Shown here piece after piece: positions 10,961 to 21,430 of a DNA stretch of 64,000 nucleotides. The notes below the pieces were generated by a model, which did not search any database, had not been told where the DNA came from, and saw only the letters and a list, made by a program, of their open reading frames with translations. The stretch covers positions 306,284,984-306,348,983 of the forward strand of contig NC_053390.1 in NCBI RefSeq assembly GCF_905171765.1, in the 5' to 3' direction. This DNA is from Bufo bufo. Taxonomy: Eukaryota; Chordata; Amphibia; Anura; Bufonidae. Position numbers and translations under genes: made by a program. The stretch's first letter is position 1. Every line of letters starts with the position of its first letter.

Positions 10961-11617
10961 TATAGGATAAACCAGGCACTCAAGTATGGAGTATATTGAT
11001 AAGGGTATTTATTCCCACAATAGTATATAACAATAAAATTCACCAATAAAATACTATAAAATATTGAAAAACACTTTAAACCATAATAGCAGCAATAATA
11101 TACATATACACCAAAAGTCAATACGTTAATTGGATAGCAGCGGCATCAATACATAAATTAGCAGCAGCAATGGACATATGCACTAGTTAATAAATAGCGG
11201 CATTGGACATATGCGGTTTGGAGATGCTGAAGTCATTGGGTTCAGAAGACAAGGAAAACGCAGGAAAACCGCAGTTGGTAGCAAAGTCTTATAAGCGCTT
11301 TTTCGGTTTTGGTAATATTGAATTGCACAGCGGTGGCGTCCCACCGATTTGAGCAACTGTGTTGCTTAGTTTTACCTGGCCAGTATGTCTTTGTCCTACG
11401 TCCGGATCTGTAGAAATTTGCTGTGGGCGCGGTGTCACCTGGATATCCTGCTCACGAAAGCAATGTCTGTGGCTTTGTTAGGATTCCTCCGGTGTTCGTC
11501 GCTCTCAGTCACAGCTAGTCAATTCTTGGAAGTCCAGGGGAGCTATTTTTCCAGCATGCCGGTACAGGGTATTAAACCATACGCGTTTCGGGGTTCTCTG
11601 AATGACCCCTTCCTCAG
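10961..11617. repeat. PLE-A copy 1, left terminal inverted repeat
   Basis: Starts ATATAGGATAAACC and mirrors 15183-15842. The inner limit is the CTCAG (CTGAG on the minus strand) of the hammerhead core. Confidence 0.9.
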
Positions 11618-11627
11618 TGGTAACCCT
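11566..11627 (-). ncRNA. Type I hammerhead ribozyme of PLE-A (left end)
   Basis: On the minus strand the core reads CTGAGGA, then stem II (GGGGT...ACCCC), then GAAA, then the palindrome ACGCGT and the cleavage triplet GUA. Stem I forms from ACCA with TGGT and, beyond an internal loop, AGGGT with ACCCT. All invariant core bases of the hammerhead are present (CUGANGA and GAAA). Stem III is only the self-complementary ACGCGU, as in known PLE hammerheads thought to work as dimers. Cleavage is predicted after the base complementary to 11580. Confidence 0.85.
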
Positions 11628-11639
11628 GAAGTGCTTCCC

Positions 11640-12030
11640 CACATCCTTTTATATAAAATCTTGGAAAGAAACAAGATCCGGACAGGATCTCATCGTGCCA
11701 AAACATGGAAAACTGGAATTATCCAATATATTCATTAAATGCGTTTTTCCTTATGCGATTCCTGTGCTCTGATTTTCGCTGCGTTTTTTAGGTAAGTTGC
11801 GTTTTATGCTCCACTGCTATTTAAATGCAGAGTAGATCATATGCCACATAATTTCAGTTACAATATAATACTTAAAATATATTTAAAAATATATAAATAT
11901 ATAAAAATATGCATATATATATATATAAAAATGCATATATATATAAAACACAACCACATCAGTCTCTTTATTTTTATTCTTATTAGACAATGTTTTGAAG
12001 GGGGGAGAAAAAAGTTCAAGGGTCATGGAA
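11640..12030. other. PLE-A copy 1 3' non-coding region, AT-rich
   Basis: Non-coding sequence between the terminal repeat and the end of the GIY-YIG frame. It includes a (TA)n/(AAATATA)n stretch at about 11865-11950. The same stretch recurs in copy 2 at about 57655-57735 with a slightly different repeat number. Confidence 0.7.
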
Positions 12031-13099
12031 TCACAAGAAATCAAAAAGTTCCCAATCAGCATTCAGTCCTTGTGGGACTAGGGAACCAAAGTCAAATATA
12101 AACTTGGATTCCACCCTTGACATCTTTTTTATCAAATCTCCCCCCCTCCACTCTGGTGTCACCATCGTTAAAGCTGTATAGGTGAGACCTGTTGGATCGC
12201 TATTATGACATAGCTTAAAGTGCCTTGAGACAGTATGATTTTCATAGCCTTTACGAATATTTGCTATATGTTCTGAAATCCTTGTCTTAAGGCACCTTTT
12301 TGTGCGACCAATATATTGCTTCCTGCACGGACAGGTTAACAGATATATTATATTTTTACTGTTACATGTCAGAAAGGTTTTGATTTCATACACATATTCA
12401 TTACTGGTTGAGGAAACTTTGACTGTCTTTCTTTGAAAATTTGTTATTTTGCAGTTTGAACAAGTTCTGCATCTGAAGAAGCCTTCAAAGCATAGCCATT
12501 GATTGTCCTTTTTTTTTGGGTTATTTTTAGTTGTTTTTATCGTGGGTGCAATTTTTAAACCTAAGTTGTTGGCACGAGTGTAAATTATTTTTGGTTTTGT
12601 CGGCATCAATGGTCCTATGATTTTATCTTTCTGCAGAAATGACCAGTGTTTAACAATGATGGTTTCGATCTTTTTATACTGAGTGTTAAAGGGTAAGATC
12701 ACCTGTAACTCCCCACATGTCATACCATCACTATTTAATGCAACTGGTTTCTCTGTAAAAAAAATCCTGTCGGTCTAGATTTTTTACTTTATTCAAGGCT
12801 TTTTCGATGCAGTCATTAGGGTAATCTTTTTCAACGAACTGCTGCCTCAGTATTTTGGCCTCATTCTAAAAATGTCTCGTTCTTCGTACAATTCCTCTTG
12901 AGGCGTCTGAATTGGCTTGTTGGTACATTCAGCAGCCACCTAGGAAGGTGGCAGCTTGAATGTAAAATAAAATTGTTCCTAGTTGTAGGTTTATAATAGG
13001 TACTGCAGCTGAGTTTGTCCCTATCAACATCAATCTTTAGATCTAGAAATTCAATGCCTGTTTTACTTAGGTTAGCTGTAAACTGAAGGTTCTGATCAT

Positions 13100-14056
13100 C
13101 ACCATAAGTGATATTGCAAAAGGCCTCGCTGGTAAGGTTTGTCTTTTTGCTGATGACACAAAGATATGTAACAGGGTTGATGTTCCTGGAGGGAAACGCC
13201 AAATGGAAAAGGATTTAGGAAAACTAGAAGAATGGTCAGAACTCTGGAAACTGAAATTTAATGTGGATAAGTGCAAGATAATGCACCTGGGGCGTAAAAA
13301 CCCAAGGGCAGAATATAGAATATTTGACACACTCCTGACCTCAGTATCTGAGGAAAGGGATTTAGGAGTAATTATTTCAGAAGACTTAAAGGTGGGAAGA
13401 CAATGTAATAGAGCAGCACGAAATGCCAGCAGAATGCTTGGATGTATAGGGAGAGGTATAAGCAGTAGAAAGAGTGAAGTGCTTATGCCGCTGTACAGAA
13501 CACTGGTGAGACCTCACTTGGAGTATTGTGCGCAGTACTGGAGGCCATATCTCCAGAAGGATATAGATACTCTAGAGAGAGTTCAGAGAAGAGCTACTAA
13601 ACTAGTACATGGATTGCAGGATAAAACTTACCAGGAAAGGTTAAAGGACCTTAATATGTATAGCTTGGAAGAAAGAAGAGACAGAGGGGATATGATAGAA
13701 ACTTTTAAATACATAAAGGGAATCAACTCGGTAAAGGAAGAGAGCATATTTAAAAGAAGAAAAACTACCACAAGAGGACACAGTTTTAAATTAGAGGGGC
13801 AAAGGTTTAAAAGTAATATAAGGAAGTATTACTTTACTGAGAGAGTAGTGGATGCATGGAATAGCCTTCCTGCAGAAGTGGTAGCTGCAAATACAGTGAA
13901 GGGGTTTAAGCATGCATGGGATAGGCATAAGGCCATCCTTCATATAAGATAGGGCCGGGTGCTATCCATAGTATTCAGTATATTGGGCAGACTAGATGGG
14001 CCAAATGGTTCTTATCTGCCGACACATTCTATGTTTCTATGTTTCTATGTTTCTAT
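13100..14056 (+). mobile_element. 5'-truncated CR1-type LINE nested in PLE-A
   Basis: 957 bp are absent from the otherwise matching copy 2, where GATCAT runs straight into TTAGATTG. The insert ends in an ATTCTATGTTTCTATG-type octamer repeat, the hallmark of CR1-group 3' ends, and is truncated at its 5' end in the reverse transcriptase. No clear TSD is visible, only AT microhomology, which is usual for CR1. Confidence 0.92.
13101..13952 (+). pseudogene. CR1-type reverse transcriptase, C-terminal part
   Basis: The frame is open from the 5' truncation point: about 34 codons upstream of the first Met (13203), then 249 residues. It begins with the RT block GLAGKVCLFADDTK, where FADD is the catalytic pair. 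It continues through EEWSELWKLKFNVDKCKIMH, RPHLEYCAQYWRPYLQKDI and the C-terminal WNSLPAEVV block typical of CR1-like elements. The endonuclease and the first RT motifs are missing, so it cannot act alone. The frame itself has no internal stop, suggesting a fairly recent insertion. Confidence 0.88.
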
Positions 14057-14497
14057 TTAGATTGATGTTAGACAGGAAGGAACCCAACGCCAAATCCGTG
14101 CCTCTCCAGATAAAAATCACGTCATCTATGTACCGCTTCCAGAGCACCAGATCCGCACCCAGTATTGGCTGAATATATTCATCCTCCCAATTCGCCATAA
14201 AAAGATTTGCGTAACTGGGTGCGAACCTGGTGCCCATCGCGGTACCAGATTCCTGTAAAAAGAATTCTGTATTAAAAGCAAAATAGTTGTGCTTCAATAT
14301 AAAATTCACTGCTTCTAAAATATATTCTATTTGTGCTACTTTAAAAAGACCGCTCTTGTCAAGTTGAGATCTCAATGCCGCAAGTCCCTGATCATGCCTA
14401 ATAGATGTATAAAGGGATCGGACATCGAGAGTCCCCAATGTCCAATTCTCTTCTACCATTAATTCCTCCAATATTTTTACTACCTGTGTGGTATCTT

Positions 14498-15182
14498 TTA
14501 GGTAGAATTTTTTGTTTTTTTAACTACCGGTTGCAGTTGGTGATCCACATATTGGGAGAGGTTGGCCGTGAGGGAATTAATCCCCGAAATTATAGGGCGG
14601 CCAGGGGGATTTGTGAGGCTTTTGTGTATCTTCGGCAGATGATAAAATACAGGAAGTCTACACTGTGTGCTTAATATAAAATTGGCCTCACTTTCTAATA
14701 AAATATTTCCCCTTATACCTTTTTCACATAATTGCCTCAATTGCGGATAAAAATCATTAGTAGGATCGGCCCTTAATTTGGTATATACATTTGTATCCAA
14801 CAGTTGTCTCTGACATTCTCTATTGTAGTCGTCAGTATTTAGGATTACTATCGCACCGCCCTTGTCGGCAGGGCGTATAGTAATCCCATCATCCTTCTGC
14901 AACTGCTTAATTGCTGCAATCTCCTGATTGGAGAGATTCGATTTTTTATTCTTTGTGCCTCCTAAAACTCTAATATCCCTTTCTACATTTTTCCTAAATG
15001 TTTCAATCTCTGGACTAATCTCATTTCTGGGATATTTAGTCGACCTCGCTTTTAATTCTGTATGAATAAAGCCAGATGTTGCCTGGGATTGTAATGTGAT
15101 GGGATTCTTCATAAAATACTTTTTAAGACAGATTTTCCTTACAAATTTTTCTATGCCCACATAGGTGTCGAATCCCTTTCCA
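14498..15182 (-). pseudogene. PLE-A copy 1: N-terminal RT half, ends at a frameshift
   Basis: The unique part of the frame starts at the inner edge of the terminal repeat (GFDTYVGIEKFVRKICLKKY). It includes the PLE blocks TIRPADKGGAIVILNTDDY and FYHLPKIHKSLTNPPGRPII, then NSLTANLSQYVD. It ends VVKKTKNST-stop near 14498. The RT continues in the -1 frame as FYLKDTTQVV. The break falls at AAAAAAT in the sense strand and is identical in copy 2. The frame also reads on through the terminal repeat to a Met at 15415, but I regard that extension as fortuitous. Confidence 0.8.
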
Positions 15183-15234
15183 CTGAGGAAGGGGTCATTC
15201 AGAGAACCCCGAAACGCGTATGGTTTAATACCCT
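15181..15234 (+). ncRNA. Hammerhead ribozyme core, PLE-A copy 1 right end
   Basis: The core is complete: CTGAGGA (15183-15189), stem II GGGGT...ACCCC, GAAA (15211-15214), ACGCGT and GUA cleavage triplet ending at 15220. Only the first three pairs of stem I (CCA with TGG) remain, because the terminal repeat stops here and different sequence lies upstream. Cleavage activity is therefore doubtful. Confidence 0.7.
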
Positions 15235-15842
15235 GTACCGGCATGCTGGAAAAATAGCTCCCCTGGACTTCCAAGAATTGACTAGCTGTGACTGAGAGCG
15301 ACGAACACCGGAGGAATCCTAACAAAGCCACAGACATTGCTTTCGTGAGCAGGATATCCAGGTGACACCGCGCCCACAGCAAATTTCTACAGATCCGGAC
15401 GTAGGACAAAGACATACTGGCCAGGTAAAACTAAGCAACACAGTTTCTCAAATCGGTGGGACGCCACCGCTGTGCAATTCAATATTACCAAAACCGAAAA
15501 AGCGCTTATAAGACTTTGCTACCAACTGCGGTTTTCCTGCGTTTTCCTTGTCTTCTGAACCCAATGACTTCAGTATCTCCAAACCGCATATGTCCAATGC
15601 CGCTATTTATTAACTAGTGCATATGTCCATTGCTGCTGCTAATTTATGTATTGATGCCGCTGCTATCCAATTAACGCATTGACTTTTGGTGTATATGTAT
15701 ATTATTGCTGCTATTATGGTTTAAAGTGTTTTTCAATATTTTATAGTATTTTATTGGTGAATTTTATTGTTATATTCTATTGTGGGAATAAATACCCTTA
15801 TCAATATACTCCATACTTGAGTGCCTGGTTTATCCTATATAA
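15183..15842. repeat. PLE-A copy 1, right terminal inverted repeat
   Basis: Reverse complement of 10961-11617, ending TTTATCCTATATAAC. It lacks the extra 93 bp found beyond the equivalent point in copy 2. This is the proposed crossover interval of the large inversion. Confidence 0.9.
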
Positions 15843-15843
15843 C

Positions 15844-15881
15844 TAGGTCCTAAATATGATTATATTATATTATTGAAATAG
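15844..15881 (+). repeat. Remnant of PLE-B 5' terminal repeat
   Basis: Identical to 21382-21419, the end of the 3' terminal repeat. The rest of this 5' repeat is at 60568-62273, inverted. Confidence 0.9.
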
Positions 15882-15903
15882 GTTTAACAACCTTATTTGT
15901 TAA

Positions 15904-16375
15904 AGAGGACCTTTCACCGATTATTACACTATGAACTAACTATACAGACATGTAGAGCGGCGCCCGGGGATCTCACTGCACTTACTATTATCCCCGGGCG
16001 CCGCTCCGTTCTCCCGCTATGCCCTCCGGTATCTCCGTTCACTAAGTTATAATAGGCAGAGATTCCAGTCACAAAGTTATGGTAGGCGGAGTCTGCCCTT
16101 GTTCTGCTCTAGCGCTGGCCAATCGCAGCGCAGAGCTCACAGCCTAGGAGGTTATTTTCTCCCAGGCTGTGAGCTCTGCAATGCGATTGGCCAGCGCTAC
16201 AGCAGCACAAGGGCAGACTCCGCCTACCATAACTTTGTGACTGGAGATACCGGAGGACATATCGGGAGAACGGAGCGGCGCCCGGGGATAATAGTAAGTG
16301 CAGTGAGATCCCCTGGCGCCGCTCTACATGGCTGTATAGTTAGTTCACAGTGTCATAATAGGTGAAAGGTCCTCT
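15904..16375. mobile_element. Palindromic MITE with TTAA duplication
   Basis: The inverted ends AGAGGACCTTTCACC and GGTGAAAGGTCCTCT are flanked by TTAA (15900-15903 and 16376-16379). Long GC-rich inner arms (GCGGCGCCCGGGGAT and its complement) make it a near-perfect hairpin. TTAA is the duplication made by piggyBac-type transposases. The element at 23794 has the same target and similar ends. Confidence 0.88.
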
Positions 16376-16440
16376 TTAAGGACACTCTTCACTCACCAAC
16401 TCCTCTCCCTTAAATTTACTGTGATAGGTTCTAGCTTCAT

Positions 16441-17795
16441 ATGGCAGGTTTCCTCCCTAATGCGCCGTCCTCTAATTTCAGTAGTACGGAGGCAGCACAG
16501 GTATTTTCTACTGGCAGTCTCCCACTAAATACCACCGACATACAAGTGGCATTTAGGGATATTTATAAAACCTACAAACAATATGTTCGTGCCCAGTGGG
16601 AAGTTGCAAGCCTAGACACTTATCAGCAACAGGGCCTGGTGTTTAGGGGCAGGAGAGTTAATATCGTTCCACATTCACATCAAGATGATGCCGCTTTCAC
16701 TAAAGGTTGGCAACAACTATTGACAGATAACTCCCTGCGGATGCAGCAATACCTTTTGGAGTATGAAAGACAGGCTTTGATCACAACCACTAAACAATTG
16801 GAACAGGAAATCTCTCAGATTCAGAACTTTAGGGCAAATCCTGAGTTTGCTGTGCAGGAACTTCGTTTACAAAAACAAATTGAGTCCTTTCAAGTTGAAA
16901 TCAAAGAAAGGAAGCACAACAAATATATTAGAGATAAAAGAGACTTCGACACAGGTCAGGTCTATCAATATGAGCCTAATAATACCCAGACTAAAAAATA
17001 CAATAGTAATAGATCAAACGTGTCACAGTCAGATTTCTCTGAATCAGACTAGTCCGGATCCGAGAATCGGACCACCAGAAACCCAGTGGGGACCAAGCGT
17101 AAATATAAGAACCGGGGACCACCCGGCCAAAGGAGGGCACCTGCCCCTCAGACGGGCACGGTGACACAGGCTGGTCAAACATGGCAAGGCTTTCCAGCAG
17201 CCTCCACTGCACTCAGTGCAGGTCCAATAACATCTACCCTTCCTGCACTGGTGAATTCTCAACAGCATGGTCCTTCCCCTGGTGCACAATTTTTACCTTC
17301 TGCACAGTCTGGTTCGTTCTGTGTCCCACCCATGACCACCACCCCTCGAGCGACTCCTCCAGTTTTCCCCTCTCCTTTTTTGGGCCAGAGCCCATCCCTA
17401 CGAGACAGGGAGAAATGGGCCTACAATGCAAGGACATAGATGACCCCCTCAGGGTCATCAATCTTTCTACCTTCCGTCTGGAAGCGAGGCACCTTGAAGT
17501 GCTCAGTAAAGGCTTGTCTTTTACACCGACACCAGCCTTTGAGTGCTTCAATTGGGTTAAGGACATAAATTTGTTTGCTAGAAAGCTGGCCCTTCACAAA
17601 ACATTCAATCAGCAATCCAAAGAATTTCAACGCTCACAGGCCAGGGAACAACAAGCTCTGACCATTCTTGAATCTCTCGATAGTTTAGATGAGAACGCCT
17701 TGGATGTAGTCGAAGCACCCTTGTCCTCATTAAAGCCGCAATCAAAATACACACCGTCTTTTTCCCAGTATAGGAATATAGATACTTTCGTCTAA
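16441..17795 (+). pseudogene. PLE-B upstream coding region, frameshifted
   Basis: The first segment (16441-17052, 203 residues) is open from MAGFLPNAPSS and has a Gln-rich, coiled-coil-like middle (KQLEQEISQIQ). A frameshift near 17050-17085 leads to a Lys/Arg- and Pro-rich stretch (KRKYKNRGPPGQRR). A second shift near 17410 leads to the frame 17410-17795, which contains DPLRVINLSTFRLEARHLEVL and FNWVKDINLFARKL, the typical lead-in to a Penelope RT. A single TAA at 17793-17795 separates it from the RT frame at 17799. The function of the N-terminal portion in PLEs is not known to me. Confidence 0.75.
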
Positions 17796-17798
17796 TTA

Positions 17799-19765
17799 GT
17801 GACGAGAGATCTAAAAACCTTAAATACTAGGGTACCAACCTCACAGTCTAATCTTGAGGCCGATGAACAACAGGCACTTCTAGAATTGAGGCAAAATGAC
17901 GAGTTAGTAATCAAACCTTCGGACAAGGGTGGAAATGTTGTCCTCATGGACAAATCCGACTATAAGAAAATGGTTGAAGATCTAGTGGAACAAACTGACA
18001 CTTACCAGCAGTTGGATCATAATCCAACAGAAAAGTTCCTGGGTGAACTAAAGTTGATTCTGTCCACAGCTAAGGATTCTGGGCTCATCTCAAAAGATGA
18101 ATTCAATTTCCTTTTTAAGAAGCACCCAACGACTGCCACTGTTTATGCCATCCCCAAGGTGCATAAGCAGAGGCGGCCGGTGCCGGGTAGACCAATAGTG
18201 TCCGGTAATAATAGCCTGACCGAAAATATCAGTCAGTATATTGATGTGTTCATAGCACCCTTTGTATCTAGCCTGCCATCTTTTATCAAAGACACGAAGG
18301 ATGTGGTCAACAGACTCCAGGATGTACAAGTCACTTCACGGACTAAATTAGCAAGCCTCGGCGTAGAGGCTCTGTACACTAATATCAGACACGATTTAGG
18401 AATTAAGGCAGTATCCACTTTTCTCTCCACTAAGAGCACACAATTCTACTCACACAATGAGTTCTTATTAACTCTCCTTAAATTTCTTTTAACGCACAAT
18501 TATTTTCTTTTTGATGGGCATTATTATTTACAGTCGGTTGGCACCGCTATGGGTAGTAAATGCGCACCAAATTACGCAAATCTTTTTTTAGGGTGGTGGG
18601 AGGACACTATTGTTTTTGCAAATGATTTTTCTTGTTACACTGAGCACATACTTTTCTGGGGTATGTACATCGATGATGTACTGATCCTCTGGGAAGGTCC
18701 CACAGACACTTTTCACCAATTTGTGTTGGCACTCAATACCAACCCAATTGGTATGAAATTCACATCTGAGATTCATGACAAAACTATTACTTTTCTTGAT
18801 TTAAAACTCACAATGGACCCTGATGGCCACATCCAGTTTGAGATCTATCGTAAACCCACAGCGACCAACAACCTTTTGCAGTGGAAGAGTTACCACCCAA
18901 AGCCACTTAAAAAGGGAATACCTGTGGGACAATACATCAGAGCTCGCAGGAATTGCTCTGATGATGCAGGATGTACAAGGGAGTGCAAAACATTATATGA
19001 ACGCTTTAGGGCTAGGGGTTACCCCAAAAAAGTTTTACATCAAGCCTATGCTAGGGAAAGTAACACTAATCGGACGGAATTATTAACAACTAAGCCTAAA
19101 AATTCCACTGAACAGGTAGTCAGATGCATTGGCACCTTTGATGGCCAAAATAATCAAATCAAATTCTGAATAAACATTGGCATGTCCTCTGGGCGGATAA
19201 TGACCTGAGGGCAGTGATCACCAAGAAACCAAGTGTCACGTACCGTAGAGGTAAAAACCTCAAGGACACCTTGGTCCATAGTTTTTACCATCCCACACCG
19301 CCAAATACTACCTGGCTTACATCAAAAATGGTGGGCACTTACCCGTGTGGAGATTGCGTCTTCTGCCCCCTTGTGAAGAGATGCCACTCATTTGTTAACC
19401 CTGTGGATGAGAAGGAATACAATATAAGACAATATATTAATTGTAAGACCAAAGGCATTGTCTATGCCATTCAATGCTCGTGCCCTAAAATCTATGTTGG
19501 AAAGACGTCTCAGGAGTTTAGGAGGAGAACAACATCTTAGCAGTATTAACACCGAAGCTGACACCTCAATCTCCAGACACGTCAGGGCCCACCATGGTGG
19601 TGACCATAAGGTTTTAAAATTTTGGGGAATTTGTAAGAAAACCCTAGGTGCCAGGAGAGGAGATTTGGACGCCATCCTTTTACAGGAAGAGACCAGGTGG
19701 ATCTATAGGCTTGTTAGCCTTAGCCCCAAAGGCCTCAATGAAGGTTTTGCCTTCACAGCCTTTCT
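17799..19765 (+). pseudogene. PLE-B reverse transcriptase and GIY-YIG endonuclease
   Basis: The frame 17799-19169 covers the RT: KPSDKGGNVVLMDKSDYKK, IPKVHKQRRPVPGRPIVSGN, GTAMGSKCAPNYANLFLGWW and MYIDDVLILWEG. The motif A block reads LGVEALYTNI with Gly where PLEs have Asp (codon GGC at 18360-18362), so the enzyme should be dead. An extra A near 19165 shifts the frame just before NKHWHVLWADNDLR. The Cys-rich CGDCVFC motif and GIY-YIG core (YAIQCSCPKIYVGKTSQEFRRR) follow to 19540. Another shift at about 19525 precedes the distal part (SINTEADTSISRHVRAHHGG, EETRWIYRL). There is no in-frame ATG at 17799; coding was presumably continuous with the preceding frame. Confidence 0.88.
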
Positions 19766-21419
19766 CTAAAAGTGAGGGAGAGGTACTACTTTATGTTGGT
19801 TTTTCAACTATTGTATTTTTTGTTCAGCACTATATTAAGTGTCTATTCTGACACACTTCAATTTTTTGGACTACTATCCCACAGTTTCTGGAATCTTGGG
19901 GTGCCACAAGGACGGTATTAACTATTCATAATCTTTTTTGTGGGTGATAATTGCCGTATAAAATAGTCATATGCATCGGAGTCTCCTTTGCTAGTTAAAT
20001 CAAGAGGTTTGAAGTAATGGTGTATAAATATGGCACCTATCTATAACAATAATAATTGTGCTAACAATAATAATTCCTCATATACACACATGTATACCTA
20101 TACATTTACATACCCTCTTGATCTCTATGGGACACACATCTGTATTATCTATGAGGTCACTTCTTTGGACACATCTAACACCTAGTGACTGCCTAACAGT
20201 TTGCACTAATGCTAATAATCTATAATAATAGTAGGAAATATGATAGATAAACATAATAGGTATTTTTGCTTCTTTCACTTAGATTGCACTTATCATATTG
20301 ATGCCCATGGCATGGGTGCAATCTCTGTTAGAGCAGTTTGTTTTTCCTTGTGCTCAGATGTATAAATGTTGCCTTCACTAATATATATGAAGTGTGTGCG
20401 CATCTCATTCCGGCGCAGCGCATGCGCATAACTAATGCCTGAATGCGATTCAGCCTAAGTGCTTCTGTACCTTCTAGGTTAAGTGTATGCGCATCCCGAT
20501 TCGGCGCAGAGCATGCGCACTGCACAAATATGGGCTCGATCTAGCCTAAGTGCCTGCGCACCCTCCCAGTGCGCAGCGCCGCACTGATGATGTAATCGGG
20601 AGGCGCCTAACACCAGTGGATGACCTGCCCTGAACTCTGCTCCTAGCATAAGGTGATAGGCCAATACCTATGCATGTTGTGACTATGAGTGGACGATTGC
20701 CCTGTCAATCAGTTACTATAGTATTTAACCCTCCGTTTTGTGGATACACCCATTGCTGCCCATTTCCCCTGAAGAAGCCAGTTATCTGGCGAAACATGTC
20801 GGGGGCAGTTTGTTGTTTTAATGCGCAGTCTCCTCCTTCATAGTGAATAAACAGTGTTTGTCCGCATGGACTAGCATTCAGTACAGCGATCAAATAGCCA
20901 GTCCTGTTACACACCTATTAGTGTCTGCCTAACCTGCGGTGCTCCTAGCCTTTCAGTTTCCAGCTGACCTGCTGTGTATGTGGGAGCCACTTGTTACCCC
21001 CTAACAGAGGTTTGATGCCGTATAGGTCCCCTCTGCTTTACACTGCCAAACGGGCAGCAGTATAGTGCTAGTAATAGCCCCGCAAACGGCGACACTGTGG
21101 AATTTCAGTGAGAAGGTGGGAGCTAGTGCACTCTCCCGGCCCTTTTTTTTGTTGTTTATCAATTCAATCCCTGTTGAAGTAGGGACTGTAATTTTAACTT
21201 TTAGGTTTTTGGTCTGTAGGAAAATTAATAAAGATAAGCAATTCATTCATTTATCTATTGATATCTAGGTTTTAGTCTATTGAGAAATAAAAGTGAAGTT
21301 TTAAATTAATACCTGGGTCAAGATAGGTCTCATTGCCTAGGTTGGCATTAATTAATTTAGTTATTATACCTTACCCAGGTTAGGTCCTAAATATGATTAT
21401 ATTATATTATTGAAATAGG
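19650..21419 (+). repeat. PLE-B 3' terminal repeat
   Basis: About 1.77 kb. It matches 62273-60568 on the minus strand from TGCCAGGAGAGGA through the terminal TAGGTCCTAAATAT. It carries the end of the endonuclease frame, AT-rich spacer, and an intact hammerhead ribozyme (20756-20808). Long direct terminal repeats with internal ribozymes are a known PLE arrangement. Confidence 0.85.
20756..20808 (+). ncRNA. Type I hammerhead ribozyme of PLE-B, intact
   Basis: Core CTGAAGA (20769-20775), five-pair stem II GCCAG-TTAT-CTGGC, GAAA (20791-20794), palindromic stem III ACATGT and cleavage triplet GUC ending at 20800. Stem I pairs CCC (20766-20768) with GGG and CTGCC (20756-20760) with GGCAG (20804-20808), with CATTT bulged. 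All invariant bases are present. Confidence 0.9.
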
Positions 21420-21430
21420 CATAAAAAATT

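Larger units (their letters stand above)
12031..14495 (-). pseudogene. PLE-A copy 1: RT catalytic half plus GIY-YIG, broken
   Basis: Read right to left, 14495-14057 encodes the reverse transcriptase palm: LDVRSLYTSI with the motif A Asp, ESGTAMGTRFAPSYANLF, and the catalytic YIDDVIFIW. The CR1 insertion (13100-14056) follows, then the rest of the RT (FLDLKIDVDRDK) at 13099-12861. A one-base expansion of an A/T run near 12757-12764 shifts the frame. Then 12723-12031 encodes a Cys-rich segment (CRTCSNCKI) and a GIY-YIG endonuclease (IIYLLTCPCRKQYIGRT, with the distal Glu in VESKFIFDFG). Copy 2 (57815-59296) retains the same region as one open frame, so this copy is the damaged one. Confidence 0.88.
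10959..15843 (-). mobile_element. Penelope-like element PLE-A, copy 1
   Basis: Terminal inverted repeats of about 660 bp (10961-11617 and 15183-15842) bracket a body that encodes, on the minus strand, a reverse transcriptase and a GIY-YIG endonuclease. Inverted terminal repeats are one of the known terminal arrangements of Penelope-like elements. Each inner repeat boundary lies at a hammerhead ribozyme. A CR1 fragment (13100-14056) is nested inside. The left flank is satellite, the right flank is PLE-B, and the two flanks do not match. The same family recurs at 56238-60567. Confidence 0.9.
15844..21419 (+). mobile_element. Penelope-like element PLE-B, main part
   Basis: Starts inside a terminal repeat (TAGGTCCTAAATAT at 15844-15857, continuing to about 15881), followed by a nested MITE, two coding regions and a full ~1.77-kb 3' terminal repeat (about 19650-21419). 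The right end is followed by CATAAAAAATT (21420-21430), which is L1 sequence. The matching left terminal repeat and L1 flank lie at 60568-62363 in inverted orientation. PLE-B was therefore a ~7.3-kb element with direct terminal repeats inserted in an L1. Confidence 0.88.

Noticed and set aside
11385..11738. 117-codon frame in the PLE-A terminal repeat, also at 57255-57524 and as the N-terminus at 15415
   Set aside because: The same DNA is read in both orientations and across a hammerhead ribozyme. There is no protein family match, so I treat it as a non-coding terminal repeat.
16099..16365. 88-codon frame
   Set aside because: Lies inside the hairpin MITE 15904-16375.
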